Assembly: GCA_934463175.1 (NCBI GenBank)
Contig: CAKSIW010000073.1
Span: forward strand, 1-12,195
Direction: 5' to 3'
From: an uncultured Clostridia bacterium
Lineage (GTDB): Bacteria; Bacillota; Clostridia; Monoglobales; Monoglobaceae
DNA: 12,195 nucleotides
How positions within the stretch are numbered: the first letter of the stretch is position 1; each line of letters begins with the position of its first letter. The position numbers were made by a program, and so were the translations under genes. Under the pieces are notes generated by a model. It ran no database searches and was not told where the DNA came from. It was given only the letters and a program-made list of their open reading frames with translations. Below, in pieces: positions 1 to 7,438 of this stretch.

Positions 1-2
1 AT

Positions 3-716
3 ATTGATCGTGTCGAAGAGCTGTTTGAAATTCCATTAGAAGATGAGAGCGGAGCAGATTTTGTTGTGGATGGTGAGCAAATCGCTTCTTCGGAAAAGGT
101 AATTTGCCAATATGAGGACTGCAAAGTAAATGTTGCTGATTTTGCTATTAGCGGTGAAAGGGGAAATATTTTTGCAATCTGTGGACCAAGCGGGTGCGGA
201 AAGACTACTCTTTTAAGGCTTTTTCTTAAACTGTTTGATTATGAAGAAGGAAGATTACGTTTGTTTGGGCAGGAAATAAAGGATTGCGGTCTGCGTTCTT
301 TGCGGTCTGCAATTTCATATGTCCCTCAAGAGAATATGGTTTTTCCAGGAACAGTAAGAGATAATATTTTGTATGGAAATCCTAATAAATCCATTTCTGA
401 CACACATATTCTTGAGTTGGCTGATAAAATGGGGGTAAAGGATGTGATATGCTCGATGGGATTGGATACCTCACTAAATGAGGGAGGGACAAATTTGTCT
501 GGTGGTCAAAAACAGATAATTGCGCTTGTACGTTCAATTCTTTATGAGAAACCGATTCTATTCTTAGACGAAGCATTTGCTTCCATAGATGAAAGATACA
601 CATTAAATATTCTATCTTTTTTGTCACAGCATAATGCATACATGTTTATAGTGACGCATTCTAAAAAGATTATTGAAGAATGTAACGGGACTATTTATGT
701 TGGAAGTGGAAAATAA
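3..716 (+). CDS. ABC exporter, C-terminal ATPase domain (partial, 5' end outside window)
   Basis: The reading frame is open to the left edge, so the transmembrane half is missing from the window. The first residues (IDRVEELFEIP) match the usual linker joining the membrane domain to the ATPase domain of type-I exporters. The ATPase motifs are complete and in order: Walker A GPSGCGKT (nt 183-206), a Q-loop in VPQEN, signature LSGGQ (nt 495-509), Walker B LFLDEAFASID (about nt 561-590) and the H-loop histidine in VTHS (nt 657-659). It probably exports a peptide or small molecule as a half-transporter dimer in the cytoplasmic membrane. A GTG at 66 could be read as a start, but the conserved linker upstream of it argues for a longer protein. 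The next gene begins 15 bp after the stop, suggesting one operon. The substrate is unknown; a peptide is inferred from the neighbours. Confidence 0.9.
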   Translation: MDRVEELFEIPLEDESGADFVVDGEQIASSEKVICQYEDCKVNVADFAISGERGNIFAICGPSGCGKTTLLRLFLKLFDYEEGRLRLFGQEIKDCGLRSLRSAISYVPQENMVFPGTVRDNILYGNPNKSISDTHILELADKMGVKDVICSMGLDTSLNEGGTNLSGGQKQIIALVRSILYEKPILFLDEAFASIDERYTLNILSFLSQHNAYMFIVTHSKKIIEECNGTIYVGSGK

Positions 717-731
717 TTGGGAGAAGTTGAT

Positions 732-1646
732 ATGGCTAATGAATCGACGAATCAAAAAACTCTAGGGATAAAGCGGTTACTTGTTAAGATACAATTTAAT
801 GAGGTTTTAAAAGTGGTAGATGAAATAGCAGACTCATTCCCGTATGCAATTATTAAAGGGATACCGCTGTCGTTAATGGCATATAATGACTGCTACAAAA
901 GAAATATAGGTGACGTAGATATCCTCATTAATAAGGAAAATATAGGTCCTTTTGATGAGATTCTTAGAAATAATGGCTTTAAATGCAATTATCGCAATAG
1001 AGAGGAAAAATTGATAGCGTTGTTATACTCTCATCAGACAAGACCGTTTTTGAAAGATACACCTCTTTATAAAACGTATGTCGATGTAAATTATGATATT
1101 TTTTGGGGGGAATATACGGGTAAGCGAGTTGGCATCGGAAGTTTTTTGAGTGATGCGTGCGAGATAAATATCGAAGGCATGTCGTTTAGAACATTACCTC
1201 CGTTAAAAATGTTGATTGCTATCATTTTGCACCATTACAAAGAGACTAATTCTATATATCATTTGTATACTCACAATACTATTAGAAAGGATATGTTTTA
1301 TGACGTTTACAAATTGATTATTAATAATCCTGACTCGATTACGGTAAAGAACCTATGTGATGCGTGTATTCAGTATGGGATCAGTGCATATGCATATTAT
1401 ATATTATATTATACATATTTTCTTTTTCCAGACCCTATATTATTACAATTTGTTAAAGAACTTTATTCTGAAGAAGGGAAAGCTTTATTGGATTGTTTTG
1501 GATTGGATGAAAAAGAGAGAAAACGCTGGAAGTGTGATTTCCTAACCAGAGTGAATGAAACTGATTTGAAAACTCTTATTATGAATCAGTTGACTCCGAC
1601 TGATTTGGAAAAAATAGAGAGGAATAAGATGATTTTTGGGGAATAG
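732..1646 (+). CDS. Nucleotidyltransferase-family protein (PF14907-like)
   Basis: A 304-aa protein. Near the N-terminus it has IKGIPLSLMAY followed by the GDVDIL motif, in which Asp61 and Asp63 would bind the catalytic metal. A later YVDVN segment (Asp118) fits the third carboxylate of a pol-beta-type nucleotidyltransferase fold. This matches the 'uncharacterised nucleotidyltransferase' family (PF14907), which I know from modified-peptide clusters, including some lasso-peptide operons next to an ABC transporter. I chose ATG 732 over the upstream TTG 717 because GGGAG lies 8 bp before it. The gene follows the ABC ATPase by 15 bp and its stop is 1 bp from the next start, so translational coupling is likely. 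No membrane segment is visible. The family is fairly sure; the acceptor of the nucleotidyl group is unknown. Confidence 0.75.
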   Translation: MANESTNQKTLGIKRLLVKIQFNEVLKVVDEIADSFPYAIIKGIPLSLMAYNDCYKRNIGDVDILINKENIGPFDEILRNNGFKCNYRNREEKLIALLYSHQTRPFLKDTPLYKTYVDVNYDIFWGEYTGKRVGIGSFLSDACEINIEGMSFRTLPPLKMLIAIILHHYKETNSIYHLYTHNTIRKDMFYDVYKLIINNPDSITVKNLCDACIQYGISAYAYYILYYTYFLFPDPILLQFVKELYSEEGKALLDCFGLDEKERKRWKCDFLTRVNETDLKTLIMNQLTPTDLEKIERNKMIFGE

Positions 1647-1647
1647 C

Positions 1648-2034
1648 ATGAAAGAACATCATATTGGGATAATAGTAAATGATATAAGTGAAGAATTAAA
1701 GATATATGAAAAACTTGGTTATAGACAGAAGTCTGAATTATGTATAGACAATTACCAAAATAATAAAGTACTGTTTCTTGAAAGAGAAGGGAGCTCTACT
1801 CTTATTGAACTTGTGGAACCTATAGGCAATGAATCAACTGTGAGATCTTCAATCAAGGGTTATCATCACGTTTGTTATGAGATTGATTCTGATAAAGAAT
1901 TGGATGATATGTTTGCAGTGAAAGGTATCGGAGTGCTTTTTTGCAAAAAAGTGATTGCACCGGCATTGAATCATCGCAAGGTTTCGTTTGCGTTACTAAG
2001 AAATGGAACAGTTATCGAATTTCTGCATAAATAG
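1648..2034 (+). CDS. VOC/glyoxalase-fold protein, methylmalonyl-CoA-epimerase-like
   Basis: A 128-aa single-module vicinal-oxygen-chelate protein. It starts with HHIGIIV (His5), has an internal IELVEP (Glu54), then GYHHVCYEI (His73/His74) and ends with VIEFLHK (Glu124). This His/Glu/His/Glu pattern is the metal-binding layout of methylmalonyl-CoA epimerase and glyoxalase-like enzymes. Such enzymes act on a 2-substituted acyl thioester or an alpha-hydroxy compound. Beside an FkbH-like gene, an acyl-thioester substrate is plausible, but that is inference. ATG 1648 is preceded by GGGG and sits 1 bp after the previous stop, so it is almost certainly co-translated. A TTG at 1636 overlapping the upstream gene is less likely. 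Cytoplasmic; no signal peptide. Confidence 0.75.
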   Translation: MKEHHIGIIVNDISEELKIYEKLGYRQKSELCIDNYQNNKVLFLEREGSSTLIELVEPIGNESTVRSSIKGYHHVCYEIDSDKELDDMFAVKGIGVLFCKKVIAPALNHRKVSFALLRNGTVIEFLHK

Positions 2035-2092
2035 TATCGACTTTTATGGATTTCGTCATTAAATATAGTTATTTAAAATGGTGTGTTGATTT

Positions 2093-3656
2093 ATGAAAGA
2101 TAAAGATATTAAAAAAAATGATATTAATGTGTTAGTTATTTCAAATATATTGTGCATGGAATGCGATTATAATGCGCAAAAGAGAATTGGCGGTTTGGAA
2201 CAAGACACTATTGTTTTTGATTTTATACGTTTTGAAGAGTATTTTGAGAAGGAAATTGATTATAATGGAATTGATATGGCGGTGATATGGATAAATTATG
2301 AGAGTCTTTTTCCGGATGCTCTTATTTCATTTTTGTCAAATAAAGATGAATTTGAAAGGAAAACTTCTATTATATGCGATTTGTTAAAGAAATTGTATGT
2401 CGATGTAAAACGAAGATGTAAAGGCTTGGTTTTTTTTGTTGGACTGGAAGACTATTACATTAAAATAACCCAAATTGTCGGTGAAATACCTTTGCTTGGG
2501 GCTTCAATTGATCGGATTAATCTTTTTGTAATGGACTTATTAAGCCGAGAAGATTATTTCGTTGATCTAAAAAAAATTATCTCTAAAATAGGACTTAATA
2601 ATTCGTACAATGAAATATGGAAATATAGGTGGAATGCAACTTATTCTCAAGCATTATATTTTGAAGTTTGGAAAACTATATATGGTCGTTTTTGTTCCCT
2701 TTATCGAAACAGAATAAAATGTATTATTGTTGATTGTGATAATGTTTTGTGGGGAGGAATATTAGCTGAAGATGGTATTGAGTCTATAGTTCTCGGAACG
2801 GATGATGGTAGAAAATTTCAGGATTTTCAGCGATATATTCTTGCTTTGCATTATCTAGGCGTAAGTGTATGCGTATGTAGCAAAAATAATGAAGAGGAAG
2901 TTAGAAGAGTATTTCGTGAACACGGGGGAATGGTTCTTAAAGAGGATAATATTGAAAGTTTTCAAGTGAATTGGGACAGTAAGGTTAATGGAATAAAAAA
3001 ATTAGAAAAATTGTTGAATATTGGCCTGGAAAGTATGATTTTTATAGATGATTCAGAACATGAGATTAACGAAGTCAAAGCTCTTTTGCCGGCAGTGTCT
3101 TGTGTCCTTTTTGATGCGAAGACCATATATAAAAACTTATCGTTCTGTTTAAATTCTTTCGTTGATAGCTTTAATGTCAAAAAAAGACACGAATTTTATA
3201 AAACCAACGTTTCGAGAAAATTTGTAGAAGAGAATTGCGGATCGCCAGAGGAATACTTTGATAAATTAAATACTACGGTTATATTTTCGGTAGCAAACAA
3301 AAATGAGTCGGGAAGAGTTGTTGAATTGTTAAACCGAGTGAACAAACGAACTATTGGGAGTAGGCTTACATGCAAAGATTTAGACACCGTTTTTGAGAAA
3401 CATAGTTTTTGTCATTTTACAGTTTATGTCAACGATATGTTTTCAAATTTGGGAATTGTTGGATGTACTTATTTCTTTCGCTTTGTCTTGCAGGGCAATG
3501 GGGAGGGGGATAGAACGTAAAATGATTGATTTTGCAAAAACTAAAGGAGCGAGGAGATTTGTATTTATAAGAACAGGCAAGAATGATGAATTATTTAAGT
3601 TGATTGAAGAAAGCGGGCTTGTTTTTACAGACGAAAGTTATGATTTCTGCATGTGA
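2093..3656 (+). pseudogene. FkbH-like HAD-IIIC protein, frameshifted near the C-terminus
   Basis: FkbH-type proteins load a three-carbon unit from 1,3-bisphosphoglycerate onto an acyl carrier protein, usually for polyketides or modified peptides. Residues 1-200 resemble the family N-terminal region. The HAD core follows: VDCDNVLWGG (Asp214, Asp216), CSKNN (Ser263, Lys264) and FIDDSEHE (Asp319, Asp320). The C-terminal GNAT-like part begins in this frame and reads as far as GIVG (about nt 3463). The conserved continuation, SFALSCRAMGRGIE, lies in another frame from about nt 3474 and runs to the stop at 3656. Family members usually have more residues between these motifs, so a short deletion plus frameshift is likely, not only a one-base error. 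As read, the main frame stops at 3520 (475 aa) with a non-homologous tail. ATG 2093 lacks a clear ribosome binding site. No carrier protein is in view. Confidence 0.8.
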
Positions 3657-3715
3657 ATAATAAAATTGCATATTCTGTTTAACCAGAGCATTCTTTCCAT
3701 ATCAACGGATCACTG

Positions 3716-3960
3716 TTCCGGTTTAAACTGAGCAAAACTCACCTATATTAGTATGCGGCAGCAGAAGAATCCTTTGTTGTGCTTGATTATCCACAAGCAC
3801 AACCAGAAACAGGGTCAATGGGGAATTTATGCCGGCTTTATCCCTGGCCATTGATGCTAGTAATGGTTGGGCTACTGATCGGGTACTAGCGGAACATGAT
3901 CAGATTGTCTCGGTGTTCTTGATCAGTTATCATCGGAAACTGTGCTCAGATAAGCCGGAA
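3716..3960 (+). ncRNA. Candidate structured RNA domain, about 245 nt
   Basis: No coding frame is convincing here, but the stretch is full of complementary segments. An outer helix pairs 3716-3725 with 3951-3960, including a U3722-G3954 wobble, then continues past a small internal loop with 3728-3734 / 3943-3949. That is 17 pairs in all. Inside lie a perfect 10-bp hairpin (GTTGTGCTTG 3776-3785 with 3794-3803, 8-nt loop), a 7-bp helix 3815-3821 / 3848-3854 extended by GGA/TCC, and a 7-bp helix 3856-3862 / 3884-3890. Bases 3874-3880 in the loop of the last helix can pair with 3921-3927, a possible pseudoknot. The G-U pair favours the + strand. No clear promoter was found. The class is not recognised; ROOL or GOLLD are comparators only by size and ornateness. 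Confidence 0.4.
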
Positions 3961-3980
3961 TTTACATAAAATATTTATTG

Positions 3981-4258
3981 TGACATAATTTTTACAACAG
4001 GCGGTTATGATGTCATCTTGAAACAACTACCTGCATAATAAAACAGTTCGAGTGTTGGTCGATCTGGTTGAGGGTCAGTATTAGAATGCCTCTTTTTAAA
4101 TGGCAGATTGAGGGGCTAAGGCCTAATAGTAAACGCTTAATAGTGCATTCATGTAAATATTTAGCTGCTCAAATTAAAAGTTGCATAGATGTTATAGTTG
4201 CTTTCTGTGCTTTTTAGGTAATCTATCTGACCAGTGCCAGGTGTAGATCTTGATTTAC
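3981..4258 (+). other. Gene-free stretch with further helices, possible continuation of the structured RNA
   Basis: More complementary segments follow the 3716-3960 domain: TGACAT 3981-3986 with 4010-4015; TATTAG plus GCC (4079-4084, 4088-4090) with GGC plus CTAATA (4120-4122, 4123-4128); and GGTAATC 4217-4223 with GATTTACC 4251-4258. ATCTA 4221-4225 with TAGAT 4244-4248 is an alternative to the last one. These helices are short, and AT-rich DNA produces some by chance, so this is weaker evidence than the upstream domain. From 4259 to 4444 I see no gene, helix or repeat worth naming. No terminator is seen before the hairpin at 4480-4508, so a + strand transcript could run from about 3.7 to 4.5 kb. 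Confidence 0.25.
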
Positions 4259-4444
4259 CGTCATACATTAGGGTAGATGTCGAGATATAGTATAGTAAGA
4301 GCAAGGTTGTGAGGACTGTAAAAAAGGAGAATTTTCTAGAAGAAATGCTTATAAGGTGTGAAATAGGTAGAGTAACAGGTTGATGAAGGGCAGTCGGTGC
4401 TCCTTTCCTCCTTATTTTACTGACTTTAAAAATTTCTATTACCC

Positions 4445-4518
4445 TTCAAGTCCGACCACCAGCATTGGGTTTAAAGTATGGGAAACATTGATTTTATCAG
4501 TGTTTCCCGTATTTTTTT
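4445..4518 (+). repeat. Repeat R1: tRNA-3'-end-like sequence plus terminator hairpin
   Basis: First of three diverged copies (with 5513-5582 and 7439-7496). It opens with TTCAAGT + CCGAC + CACCAGC + A (4445-4464), which has the lengths and sequence of a tRNA T-loop, T-stem 3' strand, acceptor 3' strand and discriminator. No matching 5' half, T-stem partner or CCA exists here, so it is not a tRNA. The second half is a terminator hairpin. The repeat lies just upstream of the module carrying the 182-aa gene. It may be a remnant attachment site of an element that used a tRNA gene; this is inference. Confidence 0.55.
4480..4518 (+). terminator. Rho-independent terminator in R1
   Basis: GGGAAACATTGAT (4480-4492) pairs with ATCAGTGTTTCCC (4496-4508) around a TTT loop. 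That is 13 pairs including one T-G, followed by GTATTTTTTT. It would end transcription coming from the candidate RNA region. Confidence 0.8.
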
Positions 4519-4670
4519 CTACAAGATTTCTCTTAAAATACCGTGTAGAAACGTGTAGACCGCATAAATACTGGGTTTTCTGGTCTGACACGGTGTCGAA
4601 GAGATGTTTCTTCTGTCATGATTTTGAGTATAACACGAAAGGTGGAAAAAGAAAATTCAGAAAACATGTG

Positions 4671-4699
4671 TTGTGCTGTCTTTGAAAATCGGATAAAAT
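4671..4699 (+). promoter_or_regulatory. Weak candidate promoter for the 182-aa gene
   Basis: TTGTGC (4671-4676), a 17-bp spacer and TAAAAT (4694-4699). The -35 is poor and the predicted start of transcription would lie almost on the ribosome binding site (AGGAG 4709-4713), so the assignment is uncertain. Confidence 0.25.
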
Positions 4700-4721
4700 A
4701 TTAAGTAGAGGAGAAATAATT

Positions 4722-5270
4722 ATGCTTTATCACATATCAAAAACCGCAGGCTTGAAAATATTGAAGCCGCATGTTTCAACACACAAAAAGGCGTATGTGT
4801 ACGCCATCGAAAATGTGGTTACCGGACTTCTGTTTGGTGCGCCACAAGATGATTTTGACTTTATTATCAGCGAAGAAAATGGCGTTCCTGTTATTATGGA
4901 GTGCTATCCCGATGCCTTTCGCTTATCTTTCAAAGACAAAAAATGCTCTATCTATGAGATTGGTGATGAGGGATTTATGCGTGGAATGACATCGTGGAGT
5001 TCGGAGCTTGTCTGTGAGAGCGAAGTTGCTGTCGTTCGTGAGACTGTCGTTCATGATCTCTATTCCCGCCTTCTTGATGAGGAAGCTTGTGGTAATTTGA
5101 CAGTATGCAGATACGAAGATACTGCAGACTACAAGCGTACAATATCAGAGCATATCGTAGATCGTCTCGTGCGTTTTGATGCCATATATACTGAAAATGA
5201 AAAGATAAAAAAACATTATGGAAAAATAATTGATGCACTTAAGGATATTATGGATGGACATTTACTATGA
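4722..5270 (+). CDS. Uncharacterised 182-aa protein, possibly ADP-ribosyltransferase-like
   Basis: ATG 4722 has a good ribosome binding site (AGGAG, 8 bp upstream). The protein starts LYHISKTAGLKILKP, then has KKAYVYAIENVVTGLLFGA and, later, TSWSSELVCESEVAVVRE. The order of an N-terminal LYH, a VYA strand with a following helix, and a late glutamate-containing segment is loosely like rifampin-ADP-ribosyltransferase or other PARP-fold proteins. I cannot confirm a catalytic triad. I believe close relatives occur as lone hypothetical genes in Firmicutes, but no function is known to me. No signal peptide or membrane segment. It stands alone between repeats R1 and R2, as a cassette-like module would. 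Gene reality is well supported; function is not. Confidence 0.8.
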   Translation: MLYHISKTAGLKILKPHVSTHKKAYVYAIENVVTGLLFGAPQDDFDFIISEENGVPVIMECYPDAFRLSFKDKKCSIYEIGDEGFMRGMTSWSSELVCESEVAVVRETVVHDLYSRLLDEEACGNLTVCRYEDTADYKRTISEHIVDRLVRFDAIYTENEKIKKHYGKIIDALKDIMDGHLL

Positions 5271-5300
5271 ACATACAACAGTTTTGGTCTGATTAATTAC

Positions 5301-5381
5301 AGGGACATTATTTTTGTCTTGGTCGGGGAAGTGTAATGGTCGTGACAAAGTACACATCTTTGTGACAAAAACAATGTCCCT
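5301..5381. repeat. 81-bp REPIN/MITE-like inverted repeat
   Basis: AGGGACATTATTTTTGTC (5301-5318) is the reverse complement of GACAAAAACAATGTCCCT (5364-5381) with one mismatch in 18. A nested pair, ACAAAG/CTTTGT, lies just inside the right arm (5345-5350 and 5358-5363). The right arm resembles motifs at 11651-11669 and 11386-11400 in this window, so it belongs to a dispersed family. No transposase is present. It lies 30 bp after the stop of the 182-aa gene. Confidence 0.65.
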
Positions 5382-5512
5382 ACGGTAGTTAAGAAAAGAA
5401 TACATTAAAACAGGAATTTCTGGATAGGAAGTATGAAGCATGATCTGTACGCAATGATGGTCAGAGACTTCGGGAAGCTTTGTTTTATGTGGTTTTTCAA
5501 AGTTTAATAAAG

Positions 5513-5582
5513 TTCAAGTCTGATTACTAGCACTAAAGTTAAAGCAGGAGAAACGTTGATTTTGCAGCGTTTCTCCTATTTT
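5513..5582 (+). repeat. Repeat R2: tRNA-3'-end-like sequence plus terminator hairpin
   Basis: Second copy of the R1 unit. TTCAAGTCTGATTACTAGCA aligns with R1 at most positions, and the hairpin below keeps the same place and loop position. It separates the 182-aa gene from the ATPase/TOPRIM operon. Between the inverted repeat at 5301-5381 and this copy (about 5385-5510) I see nothing identifiable. Confidence 0.55.
5547..5582 (+). terminator. Rho-independent terminator in R2
   Basis: GGAGAAACGTTG (5547-5558) pairs with CAGCGTTTCTCC (5565-5576) over a 6-nt loop: 12 pairs with one T-G, followed by TATTTT. Compared with R1, one G-C pair has become A-T and one A-T pair has become G-C, so pairing is kept while sequence changes. 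Confidence 0.75.
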
Positions 5583-5661
5583 AGTCGGAAAAACTTTAAG
5601 AAAACATTTGCTGATATAATAGGTATTTTGTAACAAATATAGCATATATATAAAATAGTGT

Positions 5662-5690
5662 TTGTATTTTTAGCCTAAATCATGTATTAT
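5662..5690 (+). promoter_or_regulatory. Promoter for the ATPase/TOPRIM operon
   Basis: TTGTAT (5662-5667), a 17-bp spacer and TATTAT (5685-5690). Transcription would start near 5697, which helps decide the start codon: a GTG at 5707 would have its ribosome binding site at the very 5' end of the message, whereas ATG 5743 has AAAGGAG well inside it. Confidence 0.5.
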
Positions 5691-5742
5691 GAAAGGGGAT
5701 TAGTTCGTGAAAACCGAAATAATACAAAAGGAGAAGCGCGAT

Positions 5743-6864
5743 ATGATAGTAATGGATGTTAAAATTGATAATTTTGTTTCTTTTAAAAATTTTCACATGA
5801 ATATGTCATATCCTAAAAAAATAGTAGGTTCATACATAGATAATGAATTTTTGCGTGACAGAACAAATTTTAGATACAAAAAAGTGAATATAATAATGGG
5901 TGCAAATGCGTCTGGTAAAACCTCTATAGGTAAAATGTTAATGACTTTTTTTAATTTTATGGTTAAAAAGCAGTATGAAAATCTTACAGATGTGATTTGT
6001 GATGTAACCCAAAATGCTTCATTTGAAATAGATTTTGTAACCAATAAAACATTGTTATATAGAGTAAAAACAATTATAAGACCTAGGCATGGAGAAAAAT
6101 ACCAAAGTGAGGACATAGATGTAACAGTTATGTCTATTGAAATAGGAATTAGGGATAGTTATGAAACCTGTGCAAAAAGGATAGCCTTGAAAAAGGAGGA
6201 AAAAGCGGATAGCTATATTCAGGAATTAGAGAAAATTAAAGGATTATCGTGGATGTTTGAATATCCTTTTGACAGTACGGAGGGCAGTAGAGGTACATAT
6301 ATACCTACAAATCCAAAACGATATTTGCATGTACTGGAAAATATCCTTAAGACGTTAGATCCTGCAATCCTGAAGGTAGAAAAGTCGGACGAGATAGAGA
6401 ATACCTATATTATTCGATATATGAACAGGTCTGTAATTATTCAGGATGGAAAATTAATAGATTCTAATGTATTGTCAAGTGGAACGAAGGCAGGAATTGA
6501 GATTGCAGGAGTTTTAACCTCTATTTCGGAAGGACAATATGGTTTTTATTTTTGCGACGAAAAATTTTCATATATACATAGCGATATAGAAAAAGCCATT
6601 TTGGCAGTTATGATTAGTAAATTGCATGAAAATGAACAGTTATTTTTTACAACTCATAATACCAATATATTAGATATACCATTGCCAAAACATTCTTTTT
6701 TATTTTTGCAAAAAGATATGAATGACAAAGATGAACCCATAAAATGCATAAGTGCATCAATACTTTTAAAGAGAAATACAGATTGTTTGAAAAATGCAGT
6801 TGAGAATGATTTATTTTCTGTTTCACCTAAAATTGATTTGATCTATGAACTTGAAAATAGCTGA
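5743..6864 (+). CDS. AAA/ABC-type ATPase, candidate defence-system subunit
   Basis: A 373-aa protein of the AAA_15/AAA_21 (SMC/OLD-like) ATPase group. It opens with VKIDNFVSFKNF, the usual first strand before the P-loop. Walker A is GANASGKT (residues 53-60), the ABC-like signature is LSSGT (244-248), Walker B is CDEKFSYIH (271-279, Asp272/Glu273) and the switch motif is FTTHN (302-306). The order and the DE-x-x-x-x-x-H spacing fit the family. The gap between Walker A and signature is short, with no long coiled coil. ATG 5743 is preferred because of AAAGGAG upstream and the promoter position; GTG 5707 would add 12 residues. It is followed after 26 bp by a TOPRIM-like gene, the partner arrangement of AbiL and PARIS-type anti-phage systems. 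The defence role is inferred from architecture and from the accessory context. Confidence 0.8.
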   Translation: MIVMDVKIDNFVSFKNFHMNMSYPKKIVGSYIDNEFLRDRTNFRYKKVNIIMGANASGKTSIGKMLMTFFNFMVKKQYENLTDVICDVTQNASFEIDFVTNKTLLYRVKTIIRPRHGEKYQSEDIDVTVMSIEIGIRDSYETCAKRIALKKEEKADSYIQELEKIKGLSWMFEYPFDSTEGSRGTYIPTNPKRYLHVLENILKTLDPAILKVEKSDEIENTYIIRYMNRSVIIQDGKLIDSNVLSSGTKAGIEIAGVLTSISEGQYGFYFCDEKFSYIHSDIEKAILAVMISKLHENEQLFFTTHNTNILDIPLPKHSFLFLQKDMNDKDEPIKCISASILLKRNTDCLKNAVENDLFSVSPKIDLIYELENS

Positions 6865-6890
6865 CATAAGAAATTGTTGAGGTACACAAT

Positions 6891-7397
6891 ATGAGCATAA
6901 GAGGGTACTATCAATATTACGTAGAGGGAGAAGATGAAAGAGCACTTTTAGCCGTCTTAAAAACCGAAATGGAATTAATAGTTCCTGGTAAAATTGATGT
7001 GCTGAATGTGGTACAGCAAAAAGTAACTTCAACACGTCTTATGTCTTTGAAAAAGGGAACTACAGTAGTTTTAGTTTTTGACACCGATGCGGGAAATACG
7101 GATGTGTTAAAAGAGAACCTTAAAATATTAAATAAGTGCTCACAGGTAAATGGTGTTATTTGTATACCACAAGTGAATAATCTAGAAGATGAACTGATCC
7201 GAAGCTGTGACATCAAACAAATAAAAGAATTGCTGGGAAGTAAATCGAATAAAGACTATAAACATGATCTGATTATTGAAAAAAACCTTAAAAACAAGTT
7301 GCTTGCTCATTCTTTTAACATGGATGAGTTTTGGGCTAAGACCCCCCAAAATAACTTTAAAGATATTAACAATCAGGCAGCAAGCATAAAAAAATAA
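6891..7397 (+). CDS. Small TOPRIM-like protein, candidate nuclease/effector partner
   Basis: A 168-aa protein with the hallmarks of a minimal TOPRIM fold: YYVEGEDE near the N-terminus (Glu12 in the first strand), VVLVFDTDAG (Asp64 and Asp66, the D-x-D metal site) and an acidic NNLEDELIRS (99-101) downstream. The layout recalls RloB-like AbiLii or the DUF4435 partner of PARIS, but I cannot assign it to either family. The C-terminal part (about 120-168) is basic and has a WAKTPQNNF stretch. The start ATG has TTGAGG 8 bp upstream. It lies 26 bp after the ATPase gene without a terminator between, so the two form one operon, closed downstream by the terminator in R3. Likely role: effector controlled by the ATPase. 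Function is inferred. Confidence 0.7.
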   Translation: MSIRGYYQYYVEGEDERALLAVLKTEMELIVPGKIDVLNVVQQKVTSTRLMSLKKGTTVVLVFDTDAGNTDVLKENLKILNKCSQVNGVICIPQVNNLEDELIRSCDIKQIKELLGSKSNKDYKHDLIIEKNLKNKLLAHSFNMDEFWAKTPQNNFKDINNQAASIKK

Positions 7398-7438
7398 AAT
7401 AATTTATTTTATGCGGGTTTGTGGGTTGAGGAATTTTA

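Noticed and set aside
3393..3656. Separate 87-codon gene
   Set aside because: Its C-terminal part is the conserved end of the FkbH protein, and its N-terminal part is just a shifted frame of the same gene.
3760..3960. Remnant of a transposase gene
   Set aside because: Short frames here (for example VNGEFMPALSLAIDAS) resemble no transposase family I know, and the pairing pattern explains the sequence better.
4445..4464. tRNA gene
   Set aside because: Only the T-loop and 3' acceptor-like part is present; there is no 5' half, anticodon arm, T-stem partner or CCA.
4380..4685. Open frame of 101 codons
   Set aside because: It runs straight through repeat R1 and its terminator hairpin, lacks a good ribosome binding site and has low-complexity, unconvincing protein sequence.
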